A stretch of DNA of 64,000 bases from Winogradskyella eximia (GTDB taxonomy: Bacteria; Bacteroidota; Bacteroidia; Flavobacteriales; Flavobacteriaceae): NCBI RefSeq assembly GCF_003386165.1, contig NZ_QRDV01000001.1, forward strand, positions 1,221,027-1,285,026, read 5' to 3'. Both the position numbers and the translations under genes were made by a program. Shown piece by piece: positions 16,115 to 25,146 of the stretch; the first letter of the stretch is position 1; each line of letters starts with the position of its first letter. Below the pieces are notes generated by a model. It made no database searches and was not told where the DNA came from. It saw only the letters and a program-made list of their open reading frames with translations.

Positions 16115-18382
16115 TTAATTAAGCTGATTTAGGAATTCTAAATACTGAGTGTTGCTTGGATAAAGGTGAACTAATCTAGACATTACCTTTTTAGCTTTAT
16201 TTTTTTGATTGGTAATTGAATAATGATAGGCTAAGGCATATAATAAACTTTCATTGTTTGCGTCAATTTTTAATCCATTAATGAGTGTTTGTTCTGCATG
16301 TTTACGGTCCTGTTTTTTATCATATAATAGGCTTAAATTGTAATAGGTACGTGTGTTTTCTGGCATATGCTTAACAGCATTTTGCATTTGTGTTATAGCA
16401 TCATCAATTCGATTTAGTTCTGCATATAATAAAGATAGCGAGTAATAAACAGGTCCATATTCTGGTTCTTGTTCTATTACAGTCTTAAATGCTTTTTCTG
16501 CTTCAATAAAATTTTGATCTTGATAATATAAGTTTGCTAAATTTAATCGTATTTGATTATTGGTGTTGTCAATTTCTAAAGCGCTTTCATAGCCTTCAAT
16601 GCCACGTTGTAAATCGCCTTTTTTAATATAATAATTCGCTTTTTTCATTCTGCCTCCAACAAAATCAGCGTTAGTATTTAAATTGTCAAAAAACTCTTTT
16701 TTTACTTTTTTATAGCTGTCTTTATATTTTTCAGGTATCTGTAATTCTGTTAAACCTCCAAGTCCGTAAAAAGCCTTAACCCTTACACTTCTTTTACTAT
16801 CTTCTAGCAATGGTAAAAAGTAAGAGGCATATTCAGTATTATTGGTTTGGCTCATTACATCTAGAGTTGCTCCTCTAACCAAAGGAGATTCGTCATTTAA
16901 GAGTGCAAGATATTGATCTATTAAATTTTCTGCATCATAATGAGAAATGGCTTTAACTGCTGAGGCTCTAACTATTTCTGGCTGTGTTTTATCATTCATT
17001 AATTCAGCTAAACCTATTTCAGCATTTGCTTGGTGAGCAATACCTGGAGCTAATTTTTCTGAATAATGATGAGCGTCTAATTCTCCATATTGTTTTTTAA
17101 ATTCTTCCCAAGCCCATTCGTCATCTTTGTCTTCATGGCATCCTGTACAGGCATTTGGAGTGTCATATTTTAAGCTTAAATCTGGCCTTGGAATTCTAAA
17201 ACTATGGTCTCTTCTAAAATCATTTCCCATATAATATTTTCCAGGCATATGGCAATTAATACATTGAGATGCTTCTGTGTTTTCTTTATGAAAATGATGT
17301 TTAGGCGTCTCATATTTTTCAGGTAAATGGCATTGTGCACATAATTTATTGCCTTCAAACTTTAGCTTTAATGAGTGCGGATTATGACAATTAGTGCAAG
17401 TGACATTGTTTTGATACATTTTACTCTGAGTGAATGAGCCATAAACATAAACTTCATCTAATATTTGTCCATCAGGATAATATAAACCCTCTTGTAATAT
17501 CTGTGGAAAGTAATGATCTAACATGGTTCCTTCAAAATTGAAATGCGAAGAAAATTGTTCTCTTCTCATGTGGCAACGCGCACATTCATCTACTAATTCT
17601 TTTGGTTTAGTATCTAATGTCATTTGCAAAGTTCTGGTAGAAGAATAGTTTTTGCCAAGTCTTTTAACATCCTCTACGTGTTGTTTTCCTGGACCATGGC
17701 AGGCTTCACAATTAACATTGATTATAGCAAATTTAGTGTCGTAGCTATGGGTTTTTTGGTCGTAATTTTTTCTAACGTTGGTTGAGTGACAATCGGAACA
17801 CATATTATTCCAATTTAAGCCTCCTCTAGACCAATGCAACCACTCAGAATGTACAACCTTAAAATCAGGGTATAGGTCAAACCATTTGTTTTCTTTAGTA
17901 TCCCAAGCCGTTCTCAAGCATTGGTAATGTCCATTTGGAAATTGTACAATATACTGTTGTAAAGGTGTTATACCAAAAGTATAAATCACCTTGTAGTCAT
18001 GGTATTTTCCATCTGGTCCTTCGGTATTAACATAGAAATCAGTGTCTTTTTTATAAAAACGAGAGGTAATACCTTGACTCGTAAATGTTTCATCTTTAAA
18101 ATTTGCTAATACCGTGATACTATCAGCAATCTGCATGGCTTTATCGTGATGTGAACCTTGCCAGTCTTTAAATTCATCTTTATGGCATTCTTTGCAATTA
18201 TTATCGCCTAAAAAATGGTTGTCAGGAATTAGTTTACCTGTTAGAAATACAGACTCTTTTGTTTCAATAGCTTCGTATTTGTTATTGTCTTTACATGATA
18301 AAACAATTGAAAAACAACTTAATAACAGAATTATTCCTCGATTTGTAAGCTCTATTTTTGAATTGGTGATTTTTAGTTTCAA
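16115..18382 (-). CDS. Octaheme c-type cytochrome with HEAT and TPR repeats
   Basis: A 755-residue predicted lipoprotein (leader ending LLLSCFSIVLSC). The N-terminal 430 residues contain eight CxxCH haem-binding motifs (CKECH, CSDCH, CEACH, CARCH, CTNCH, CAQCH, CINCH, CTGCH), the pattern of the cytochrome c552/octahaem domains found in periplasmic nitrogen and sulfur redox enzymes. About residues 460-560 look like HEAT repeats (IVRASAVKAISHYD, LVRGATLDVMSQ, SVRVKAFYGLGG), and 590-745 are at least four TPRs. All haem motifs are of the CxxCH type; no CxxCK active-site haem of NrfA was seen. The substrate is unknown; the fusion suggests a membrane-attached electron carrier or reductase with a protein-binding tail. 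It stands alone, with a poor spacer on both sides. Confidence 0.85.
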   Translation of the reverse strand: MKLKITNSKIELTNRGIILLLSCFSIVLSCKDNNKYEAIETKESVFLTGKLIPDNHFLGDNNCKECHKDEFKDWQGSHHDKAMQIADSITVLANFKDETFTSQGITSRFYKKDTDFYVNTEGPDGKYHDYKVIYTFGITPLQQYIVQFPNGHYQCLRTAWDTKENKWFDLYPDFKVVHSEWLHWSRGGLNWNNMCSDCHSTNVRKNYDQKTHSYDTKFAIINVNCEACHGPGKQHVEDVKRLGKNYSSTRTLQMTLDTKPKELVDECARCHMRREQFSSHFNFEGTMLDHYFPQILQEGLYYPDGQILDEVYVYGSFTQSKMYQNNVTCTNCHNPHSLKLKFEGNKLCAQCHLPEKYETPKHHFHKENTEASQCINCHMPGKYYMGNDFRRDHSFRIPRPDLSLKYDTPNACTGCHEDKDDEWAWEEFKKQYGELDAHHYSEKLAPGIAHQANAEIGLAELMNDKTQPEIVRASAVKAISHYDAENLIDQYLALLNDESPLVRGATLDVMSQTNNTEYASYFLPLLEDSKRSVRVKAFYGLGGLTELQIPEKYKDSYKKVKKEFFDNLNTNADFVGGRMKKANYYIKKGDLQRGIEGYESALEIDNTNNQIRLNLANLYYQDQNFIEAEKAFKTVIEQEPEYGPVYYSLSLLYAELNRIDDAITQMQNAVKHMPENTRTYYNLSLLYDKKQDRKHAEQTLINGLKIDANNESLLYALAYHYSITNQKNKAKKVMSRLVHLYPSNTQYLEFLNQLN

Positions 18383-18513
18383 GGGTAAGAATTTAGTGTA
18401 TTAAAAGTACATAAAAATTTACTTTTTAAACCCTAAACTTTGTCATAATATCCTGAAATTAGACATCACAATGTCTCTTAATAAGTTGTAGTGTAATTAC
18501 TGTGAAAATCCTA

Positions 18514-18663
18514 TTAAAGTGCATTTTTAGTTACATAAGCACGCCAACCTATTATAGCTAGTTGAAGCTTAGAGGCTTTACTAAGATCTAATTGTTTTTT
18601 AGTGTAAGATGGAAGTATGGCTTTGTTTAGTAAAGCCAGAACTCTAAAGATGTCGTTTTTCAT
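18514..18663 (-). CDS. Small conserved-looking basic protein, 49 residues
   Basis: A short ATG-to-TAA frame encoding 49 residues. It opens MKNDIFRVLALLNKAILPSY and contains LDLSKASKLQLAIIGWRAYV. I recognise this pattern as a small protein common in Flavobacteriaceae that is often labelled SsrA-binding protein in automatic annotation, although it lacks the SmpB fold and is far too short. It has no signal peptide and ends with a Lys/Asn-rich tail. It lies alone, 131 bases upstream of the cytochrome start on the same strand. Confidence 0.6.
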   Translation of the reverse strand: MKNDIFRVLALLNKAILPSYTKKQLDLSKASKLQLAIIGWRAYVTKNAL

Positions 18664-19225
18664 TTTAAAATTGAATAATCAATCTTTAGTAAAAGTAGTA
18701 AAACTTATTCTAGAACTAAGTTTTACTTTTATTTGATTGGTAAATCAATTGTGGTTTAAAGTGTTGATATAATGATATCGATAATAAGTTTAGCTAGTGT
18801 GATCATAATTTTTTGGTTTTAGTGGTTAATAAAATGTATTGTTTGTTTGATTGAGTTTTCAATATATATTTTCAACTCGCTATGTTCCAAGTGTTTTTAT
18901 TAAAATCGACGAATTTGAATTCTTATTTATAACTAAAATTATTATTGTGATTATAATAATTTGTGACTTATCTACATGTAAGTAATGATTTATAACTTAA
19001 AATTAGATATTTGTTTCAATTTTATACTTTTGTAGAGGGTTTTAGGAGTGGTTTTTAGAAACGTAGGCGGATTTGATGATTAAACCAGTACTATTTGCAT
19101 GTTTTGTCTTTTAATAAATTTTATTTCATGATAAATTTCATGTTTTAATTACCTCTTTTTTTGTAATTAATTATGGCTTAACTTTTAGATTTAATAATAG
19201 GTTATCTTTGTAAAAAAAATATAAA
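18664..19225. other. 562-base spacer without a recognised gene
   Basis: Very AT-rich. It holds two -7-like elements on the plus strand: TACTTTTG at 19025-19032, with no ORF within reach, and TATCTTTG at 19203-19210, which is correctly placed for the endonuclease gene at 19226. A 16-codon hydrophobic frame at 18772 was judged too short to call. The first element could drive a small RNA or a long leader, but no terminator was found for it. Confidence 0.4.
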
Positions 19226-21187
19226 ATGAAAAGAATTACTTTTATTGTAGCCTTACTCATTTCTGGATTCAGTTGGTCTCAGGTTTTATTGATTAACGAA
19301 TTAGATGCAGATACTCCTAGTATAGATACTCACGAATTTATTGAGCTGAAATCTCAAACGCCAAATTTTTCGACTGATGGTTACATATTAGTATTCTTTA
19401 ATGGCTCTAGCAGTGGAGGTGATGCAAGTTATTTTGTATATGATTTAAATGGATTAACTACAGATATTAATGGTTTGCTCGTTATTGGTAGTGATAATGT
19501 TTCTCCATTTCCACAGGCTTTAATGTCAGAAAACGTTATACAGAATGGACCAGATGCGGTTGGGATTTACCAGGCTTCTGTAAATGATTTTCCTGAAGAG
19601 ACCGTTGCAACTCAAACCAATTTAATTGATGCTATGGTTTATGGTACAAACGATTCTGATGCTACTGGTTTATTAACTAAACTAGGGCAGACCACTCAGT
19701 ATAATGATAATGGTACAAATGCTAATCCTAAATCTATTCAACGTTTTGTAGATGCTATGGATAATGTAACATTTGGTGCTCAAACTCCAACTCCTAGACG
19801 AGATAATGATGGTAATGGTATTGCTATTAATCCCATTGCGATTTCAATTGTAGAGACTCAAATTGACGAAGGAGCTACTTTTGATATTACTTTTACAGCG
19901 GAAACTATGCTAACTTCAGATTTAAATTTTACTATTAGTTTAGATAATTTAGGTTTTGGAATTTCAGATTTTACAGGAAGTACAAGTCTTACAATTTTAA
20001 CTGGTGAAACTACGACGACGACGACAATTTCTTTAGTTGATGATACAGAAGATGAGGGAGATGAAGTTTTAAAAATTAGATTTTTAGATTTAATTGAACC
20101 AATTGTAGCTGCAAATGGAGCTGTACAGATTAGAGTTGTAGATAATGATTTTACAATGGCAGCTTGGGGAACGCCTTTAACACCAACTTATGGGATAGTA
20201 GAGAGTACACAACCAGATGGCTATTATAATAGTTTAGATGGGTTAGCAGATACCGAATTAAGACAAGCCTTACAAGATATAATAGCAGATCCTTCGATTG
20301 TAAGAGCACAGACTTATGCTGATGTAGTAGATATTTTAAAAGAAGCTGATCAAAACCCTCTAAATAGTAACCAAGTTTGGTTAGTGTATTTAGAAGAAGG
20401 TCGTGCTAAGTTAGATTACCAAACGACGTCGTTAAGCACAGGGAAATGGAACAGAGAACACACGTTTCCTAGATCTAGAGGTGGTTTTGATAGTATAGAA
20501 GAGGATGAGATTGCAGATGGTATTGATATTTATTGGACTACAAAAGCAGATTCATTACGTCATGGTAATTCTGATGCACATGCTTTGAGAGCTGCAGATG
20601 GTCCTGAGAATAGTACTAGAAATAACCAATTTTACGGTGAATATAATGGGCCAGATGGTACCGCAGGTAAATTTAAAGGCGACGTAGCTAGGAGTGTGTT
20701 TTACATGGCTGTGCGTTATAATGGTTTAGAAATAGTAAACGGTTTTCCTGAAGGGATTGTTGGAGAATTTGGTGATTTAGCAACGTTATTAGATTGGCAT
20801 AGAAATGATCCGCCAGATGATTTTGAAATGAATAGAAATAATGTGATTTATAATTGGCAGAAGAATAGAAGTCCGTTTATAGATCAACCAGATTTGATAG
20901 AGTATATTTGGGGTGATAGCGTTGGTTTAGCTTGGGTACAGCCGTTAAGTGTTAATGAAAATGAGTTATTAGAGGTTACTGTTTATCCAAATCCAACAAA
21001 TGGAAAGGTTTATTTTTCTGGACTAAAAACAGAAACAAATATTGAAGTTTACTCTGTAGAAGGTAAACTTTTGAAGCAATATAAATCTATAGATAATTAC
21101 ATAGATTTAAATCTAACATCAGGTTTATATCTGTTAAAGCTGATAAACGATAATGGTTATATCACAAAGAAAATAATAATTGAATAA
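19226..21187 (+). CDS. Secreted endonuclease I with lamin-tail and Calx-beta-like domains and T9SS sorting signal
   Basis: A 653-residue secreted protein. After an 18-residue signal peptide comes a lamin-tail-like domain (LINELDADTPSIDTHEFIEL, about residues 21-185), then a Calx-beta-like domain (about 210-315, with the DDTEDEGDE calcium-type stretch). Residues 325-570 form an endonuclease I domain with the catalytic segment NREHTFPRSRGG near 410 and SDAHALRAAD further on. The last 75 residues (VYPNPTNGKVYF ... YITKKIIIE) are a T9SS type A sorting domain, so it is exported through the type IX system. It probably degrades extracellular DNA or RNA for nutrition. It is a single-gene unit with a TATCTTTG promoter element upstream. 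Confidence 0.88.
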   Translation: MKRITFIVALLISGFSWSQVLLINELDADTPSIDTHEFIELKSQTPNFSTDGYILVFFNGSSSGGDASYFVYDLNGLTTDINGLLVIGSDNVSPFPQALMSENVIQNGPDAVGIYQASVNDFPEETVATQTNLIDAMVYGTNDSDATGLLTKLGQTTQYNDNGTNANPKSIQRFVDAMDNVTFGAQTPTPRRDNDGNGIAINPIAISIVETQIDEGATFDITFTAETMLTSDLNFTISLDNLGFGISDFTGSTSLTILTGETTTTTTISLVDDTEDEGDEVLKIRFLDLIEPIVAANGAVQIRVVDNDFTMAAWGTPLTPTYGIVESTQPDGYYNSLDGLADTELRQALQDIIADPSIVRAQTYADVVDILKEADQNPLNSNQVWLVYLEEGRAKLDYQTTSLSTGKWNREHTFPRSRGGFDSIEEDEIADGIDIYWTTKADSLRHGNSDAHALRAADGPENSTRNNQFYGEYNGPDGTAGKFKGDVARSVFYMAVRYNGLEIVNGFPEGIVGEFGDLATLLDWHRNDPPDDFEMNRNNVIYNWQKNRSPFIDQPDLIEYIWGDSVGLAWVQPLSVNENELLEVTVYPNPTNGKVYFSGLKTETNIEVYSVEGKLLKQYKSIDNYIDLNLTSGLYLLKLINDNGYITKKIIIE

Positions 21188-21206
21188 AGACTAAATATTT
21201 ATAATG

Positions 21207-21244
21207 AAAAAGCCAAACTGATAATTTTAGTTTGGCTTTTTTTT
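21207..21244. terminator. Bidirectional terminator
   Basis: Stem AAAGCCAAACT / AGTTTGGCTTT with a nine-base loop, flanked by A and T runs; it serves the converging endonuclease and M56 genes. Confidence 0.85.
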
Positions 21245-21266
21245 ATTCAGTGAGTGAATTCTTTTT

Positions 21267-23603
21267 TTAGTCGAAATGCATTGTACTTGTGTGCACTTTT
21301 AATTTTCCGGAATCCATACCAAATTCAATAGTAGGTATGCCATCATCATCTTTGTATGTTGCACTAGTTTCATTACCAGACTCATTCTTTAACGCTATTT
21401 TTATACTGACTATGTGATTGGCTTTGTTGCGTTTTATTTTAGAATACTTAACTGATATTCCAGATTTTTCTAGATGTTCTTTTTGAACTTGTAGTATAGC
21501 ATCAGTTGAGTTTTTAGAGATATAAACCAAAGTGCCATTTTTTAAAGGATTATCGTTATCTACATAAGTGGTACTCATGGAAATTGTTCTAGTAGTGTTC
21601 TTTGCATTAGAGACTGAAGTTGTTGCAATGTTATTGTCTGCCTTTGTTGTCATAATTATGACTCCATTTTTGCCTTTGTCTCCATATTTTTTAATAGCAC
21701 TTTTATCTTTTAAAACAGTCATGCTTTCAATGTGGTTGGCGTTTAAAGATTTTAACAAATCATAACTTGCTTCCTTGCCATCAACTATAATTAATGGCTC
21801 AGAATCTTTTTTTGTATAATTTGAAATTATTTTATAACCTACCTGAGGTTGGTGAATAATGATTTCTTCATTATTATCGGTAAATTTTACATTTTTTTCA
21901 CCTTCGTAAAAAAGATTGGGTTTTTCTTGAGAGAAGCGTTTAATTTCTAATGAATCAACAATTCCATAGTGTAAGGTGTCTGTTTTAACTAAAATTGAAT
22001 CTTGTTTTGGTAAATTATCTACTCTAATGACTTCAACAATGTTTACGTTTTCTTTGATGGTTCCAACTCTAAAACTTCCATCATCTTTAGTATTAAAGTA
22101 AAATGATTTTATGCCATCATCATTTTTAGCACTGTAGTTGCTAGAACCAGTTTTAGTTTTAAAATCGATATCAATATCTGTGATTTCACTGTTTTTATCT
22201 CTTGTTATATGTTTCACTACCATTTTAATATCAATAGACTTTAATGTTTTTTTAATGTCTTCTAGCTGGTTATCTGTGGTTGTCTTTGTGAATACAATTT
22301 CAATTCGTTTTGGGTCAGTAACTTTAGGTTTCTCAATGACCTTATCTTTTAAATTATACGTTACTAATAATTTATTAATTCTATTAGTAAATGATTTTAT
22401 AGCTAGATTATTATTTGAGTACTCACTATCTGTATCTAAGTAGAACGTTCCGTTGCCATACCTGCCAATAAAGCTTCCTTTTTTCTCAAAAAGCTCTTTA
22501 TATATTATAAAAGATTCAATGGAGATATGGTTATTAGATTCGTATTTTGTATCCGCTAATTTTACAGCAATATTTGTAATTTCATTATTACTATTACGCT
22601 TTAAATCATTAAAATTAAGTGAGATCTCTTTTTGTTTAAACTTATTGATAATGCTTTTTAGTTCAGAATCTTTGGTGTCTTTAGTAATAATTGAAAATAC
22701 TTTGTCTTCCTTAGGTATGGTTTCATTATTAATTTTACTTTCAATATATACTTTTTCTGTATTTACACTCATTAATAAGCCAGCTAAAAGTGGTAGCATT
22801 AATAAATATCTCCATTGTTTTTTTCTGTTTGATTTCGATTTGTTTAACATAAGAATTCGTTTTTTGATAGATGAATTATAAAAATTATTGGGTAATGAAA
22901 TGTTGTGATTAGCAACACTGGTTTTTAATAATAAACGTTGATATTCTTTTTCGTTTTCAGAAATGGTTTGTGTTTCTGAATCTGCGATGTATTCTAAGTT
23001 TTGTCGTACTTCTTTTCTGTAAAACCATATTAAGGGATTAAACCAAAATATAACACAGGCTAATTGGGTTAATAATATATCTATAGAGTGTAATTGGTTA
23101 GCGTGTACTTTTTCGTGAGTTAAAATGAGGTTGAGTTCATTCTCTTTTAAAGTAACAGGATTATAAACAATCCATTTAAAGAATGAAAATGGTGAAATTT
23201 TACTTTCAATAATCACATAAGTATAGATACCATCTTTAACTTTTGAGTTTTTGATTAATAGTAAAGCGAGTGATCCAAATTGAAATATAAATTGAATTAA
23301 GAAAAGTGCTAATCCTATACTGTATGCAATGGGAATTAAGGTTGTCCAATCAAAATTTCTTTGAACTGGTGTTGCCTCTATAAAGTTAGCAGATGCTATT
23401 TGGTTATATGCTATTTCAGGAATAACTTGAGGTTCTACTGTTATATAAACGGGAATCACTAACAAAGGGAAAACTATAGCAGTTACTAAACCTATAAATA
23501 GAAACCATCTGTTGTGTTGAAAGAATGTCTCTTTTTTTAAGAAGATGACATAACATAAATAAAATAGGATAATTACAGCTGATGCTTTTAGAAGATATTC
23601 CAT
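21267..23603 (-). CDS. M56-family (BlaR1/MecR1-like) sensor protease with a repeated extracellular region
   Basis: A 778-residue membrane protein. The N-terminal 275 residues are an M56 peptidase with four hydrophobic helices and the zinc motif HEKVH (ILTHEKVHANQLHS, near residue 165), the class that cleaves BlaI-type repressors. The remaining 500 residues replace the penicillin-binding sensor of BlaR1. They contain what look like three copies of a module of about 90 residues (around 300-385, 425-515 and 690-775) ending in a DDG-I-pattern, and between copies two and three a segment resembling a TonB-receptor plug (PLIIVDGKEA ... KYGDKGKNGVIIMTT). The gene begins two bases after blaI. The signal sensed is unknown. 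Confidence 0.82.
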   Translation of the reverse strand: MEYLLKASAVIILFYLCYVIFLKKETFFQHNRWFLFIGLVTAIVFPLLVIPVYITVEPQVIPEIAYNQIASANFIEATPVQRNFDWTTLIPIAYSIGLALFLIQFIFQFGSLALLLIKNSKVKDGIYTYVIIESKISPFSFFKWIVYNPVTLKENELNLILTHEKVHANQLHSIDILLTQLACVIFWFNPLIWFYRKEVRQNLEYIADSETQTISENEKEYQRLLLKTSVANHNISLPNNFYNSSIKKRILMLNKSKSNRKKQWRYLLMLPLLAGLLMSVNTEKVYIESKINNETIPKEDKVFSIITKDTKDSELKSIINKFKQKEISLNFNDLKRNSNNEITNIAVKLADTKYESNNHISIESFIIYKELFEKKGSFIGRYGNGTFYLDTDSEYSNNNLAIKSFTNRINKLLVTYNLKDKVIEKPKVTDPKRIEIVFTKTTTDNQLEDIKKTLKSIDIKMVVKHITRDKNSEITDIDIDFKTKTGSSNYSAKNDDGIKSFYFNTKDDGSFRVGTIKENVNIVEVIRVDNLPKQDSILVKTDTLHYGIVDSLEIKRFSQEKPNLFYEGEKNVKFTDNNEEIIIHQPQVGYKIISNYTKKDSEPLIIVDGKEASYDLLKSLNANHIESMTVLKDKSAIKKYGDKGKNGVIIMTTKADNNIATTSVSNAKNTTRTISMSTTYVDNDNPLKNGTLVYISKNSTDAILQVQKEHLEKSGISVKYSKIKRNKANHIVSIKIALKNESGNETSATYKDDDGIPTIEFGMDSGKLKVHTSTMHFD

Positions 23604-23605
23604 AA

Positions 23606-23965
23606 TTAATTCTTGTTTTCAATTAATGAAATTATTTCTTTAAGCTCATCAACACTAATTTTCTCCTCTTTTGCAAAGAATGAAACAACGTTTTTATATG
23701 AGCTGTTAAAGTAGTTTTCAATAGCAGTATTCATAAACTTTGTTTTGTAGTCTTCTTTAGAGACAATAGGAAAGTACTGGTGTGTTTTTCCATAAGCATT
23801 ATAACTAACATAGCCTTTTTCTTCTAAGTTCCTTATAATGGTAGATAAGGTGTTGTAATGTGGTTTGTCTTCCGTTATTTCAGCTAATACATCTTTTACA
23901 AAAGCTTTTTCTAGCTTCCATAAAATGTGCATAATCTCTTCTTCTTTGTTGGTTAATTTTTGCAT
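23606..23965 (-). CDS. BlaI/MecI/CopY family repressor
   Basis: A 119-residue winged-helix repressor. The N-terminal helix-turn-helix (LTNKEEEIMHILWKLEKAFV, NTLSTIIRNLEEKGYVSY) and the C-terminal dimerisation helix are in the usual places, and the length is typical. BlaI-type proteins bind dyads in their own promoter and are cleaved when the partner M56 protease is activated. Two bases separate it from the M56 gene, so they form one operon. The dyad array at 23993-24050 in its promoter region is the probable binding site. Confidence 0.9.
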   Translation of the reverse strand: MQKLTNKEEEIMHILWKLEKAFVKDVLAEITEDKPHYNTLSTIIRNLEEKGYVSYNAYGKTHQYFPIVSKEDYKTKFMNTAIENYFNSSYKNVVSFFAKEEKISVDELKEIISLIENKN

Positions 23966-23985
23966 AGCTTAATTATTGTATGAAT

Positions 23986-24050
23986 CAAATCTATAACTAT
24001 TTTTATAGTTATACAACTAAAATAATAGTTATTTAACGAAAAATATAGTT
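23986..24050 (-). promoter_or_regulatory. blaI promoter with three phased dyads (candidate BlaI operators)
   Basis: On the minus strand a -7 element TAGATTTG (23986-23993) and a TTG -33 (24014-24016) are 20 bases apart. The spacer is filled by a perfect 8-4-8 inverted repeat (23993-24012) whose core is AACTA-N6-TAGTT at 23995-24010. A second copy of AACTA-N6-TAGTT lies at 24015-24030 and an imperfect one (AACGA-N6-TAGTT) at 24035-24050. The three centres are exactly 20 bp apart. Binding by BlaI is inferred from position; the dyads themselves are seen directly. Confidence 0.7.
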
Positions 24051-24075
24051 TTTAGTTTCTGTAAAAAGGAAATGT

Positions 24076-24083
24076 TATCTTCG
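24076..24083 (+). promoter_or_regulatory. Putative -7 element of the antiporter gene
   Basis: TATCTTCG resembles TAnnTTTG with one change and lies 40 bases ahead of the antiporter ATG. The third blaI-region dyad falls near its expected -33 position, so both divergent genes could be under the same repressor. Confidence 0.45.
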
Positions 24084-24122
24084 CGCCTTTAATAAAATAT
24101 GGTACTAAATAATTGTAGATAG

Positions 24123-25073
24123 ATGAGTGTATTTCTTGTTCTTATTGGTTTAGCCTTGTTGGTTGTTGGTGGTGATTTTTTGGTTAGAGCTTCTGTTGGT
24201 TTGTCTTTTAAGCTTAAACTATCTAAGTTGGTCATAGGTATGACGGTAGTGTCTTTTGCGACTTCTGCACCCGAATTACTTGTGAGTTTACAAGCGGCTT
24301 TAGAAGGAGTTTCGGATATTGCTTTAGGGAATGTTATAGGATCTAATATAGCTAATATAGGATTGGTTTTAGGAATAACAGCTATTATTTCTCCACTAGC
24401 AGTAGATAAAGATTTCTACAAATTGAATTGGCCAATGATGATGTTATCTTCCTTTGTGTTGTATTATTTCTTGTGGAATGACAATGTACTTACAGCGATT
24501 GAAGGCTTAATTTTATTTGTAAGCTTAATTGTGTTCTTGGTTGTTTTAATTAGAAGTTCTAGAAAATCTATTAAAGCAAACATAGAAGAAGTAGATGACG
24601 CTCTTGCTGTGGTTTCTAATTTTAAAATTGTAATGTGGTTATTAATTGGAGCAGCAGGCTTATATTTTGGTTCGCTTTGGTTAGTAGATGGTGCTAAGCA
24701 ACTAGCAACAGCAGTTGGTATTAGTGATTATGCAATTTCTGTAACCGTTATAGCGATTGGTACTAGTGTGCCAGAACTTGCAGCTTCGGTTATTGCAGCA
24801 TTGAAAAAAGAAAAAGCTTTATCGTTAGGAAATCTTATCGGTTCTAATATTTTTAATATCGCTTCTGTTTTAGGCTTAACGGCAATTATAAAACCAATTG
24901 CTGTGAATCCTGAAACTCCAGAAATACTATCAACTAATATTTGGTGGATGATTGCTTTTGCAGCGATTTTAATTCCTTTGATATTAATTCCTAAACGTCT
25001 TGAAATAGGAAGGCTAAAAGGGATGCTTCTTTTTGGTGGTTATTTGGTATTTATATATACAGCGCTTAAGTAA
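24123..25073 (+). CDS. Calcium/sodium antiporter (CaxA/YrbG family)
   Basis: A 316-residue inner-membrane cation exchanger with ten helices arranged as two inverted repeats. The ion-binding alpha repeats are clear: SFATSAPELLVSLQAALEG with GNVIGSNIANI in the first half and AIGTSVPELAASVIAALK with GNLIGSNIFNI in the second. The length is standard. It is divergent from the BlaI-M56 operon and ends at a strong terminator. Whether it is controlled by BlaI is open. Confidence 0.9.
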   Translation: MSVFLVLIGLALLVVGGDFLVRASVGLSFKLKLSKLVIGMTVVSFATSAPELLVSLQAALEGVSDIALGNVIGSNIANIGLVLGITAIISPLAVDKDFYKLNWPMMMLSSFVLYYFLWNDNVLTAIEGLILFVSLIVFLVVLIRSSRKSIKANIEEVDDALAVVSNFKIVMWLLIGAAGLYFGSLWLVDGAKQLATAVGISDYAISVTVIAIGTSVPELAASVIAALKKEKALSLGNLIGSNIFNIASVLGLTAIIKPIAVNPETPEILSTNIWWMIAFAAILIPLILIPKRLEIGRLKGMLLFGGYLVFIYTALK

Positions 25074-25094
25074 AACCGTTATTAAAAGACATAA

Positions 25095-25128
25095 AAAAAA
25101 GGCTTGTAAATATTTACAAGCCTTTTTT
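25095..25128. terminator. Bidirectional terminator
   Basis: A 16-bp stem (AAAAAAGGCTTGTAAA with its complement) with a two-base loop, flanked by A and T runs, between the converging antiporter and GSII genes. Confidence 0.9.
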
Positions 25129-25146
25129 AATTTATATAATCGCTAA

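Noticed and set aside
18772..18822. A 16-codon hydrophobic frame (MISIISLASVIIIFWF) in the long spacer
   Set aside because: Too short, with no promoter or terminator tied to it and no partner antisense RNA seen; likely chance in AT-rich DNA.
21640..21860. A SusC/TonB-receptor gene, from the plug-like motif
   Set aside because: The motif lies inside the open frame of the M56 sensor; there is no barrel and no CarboxypepD_reg domain.
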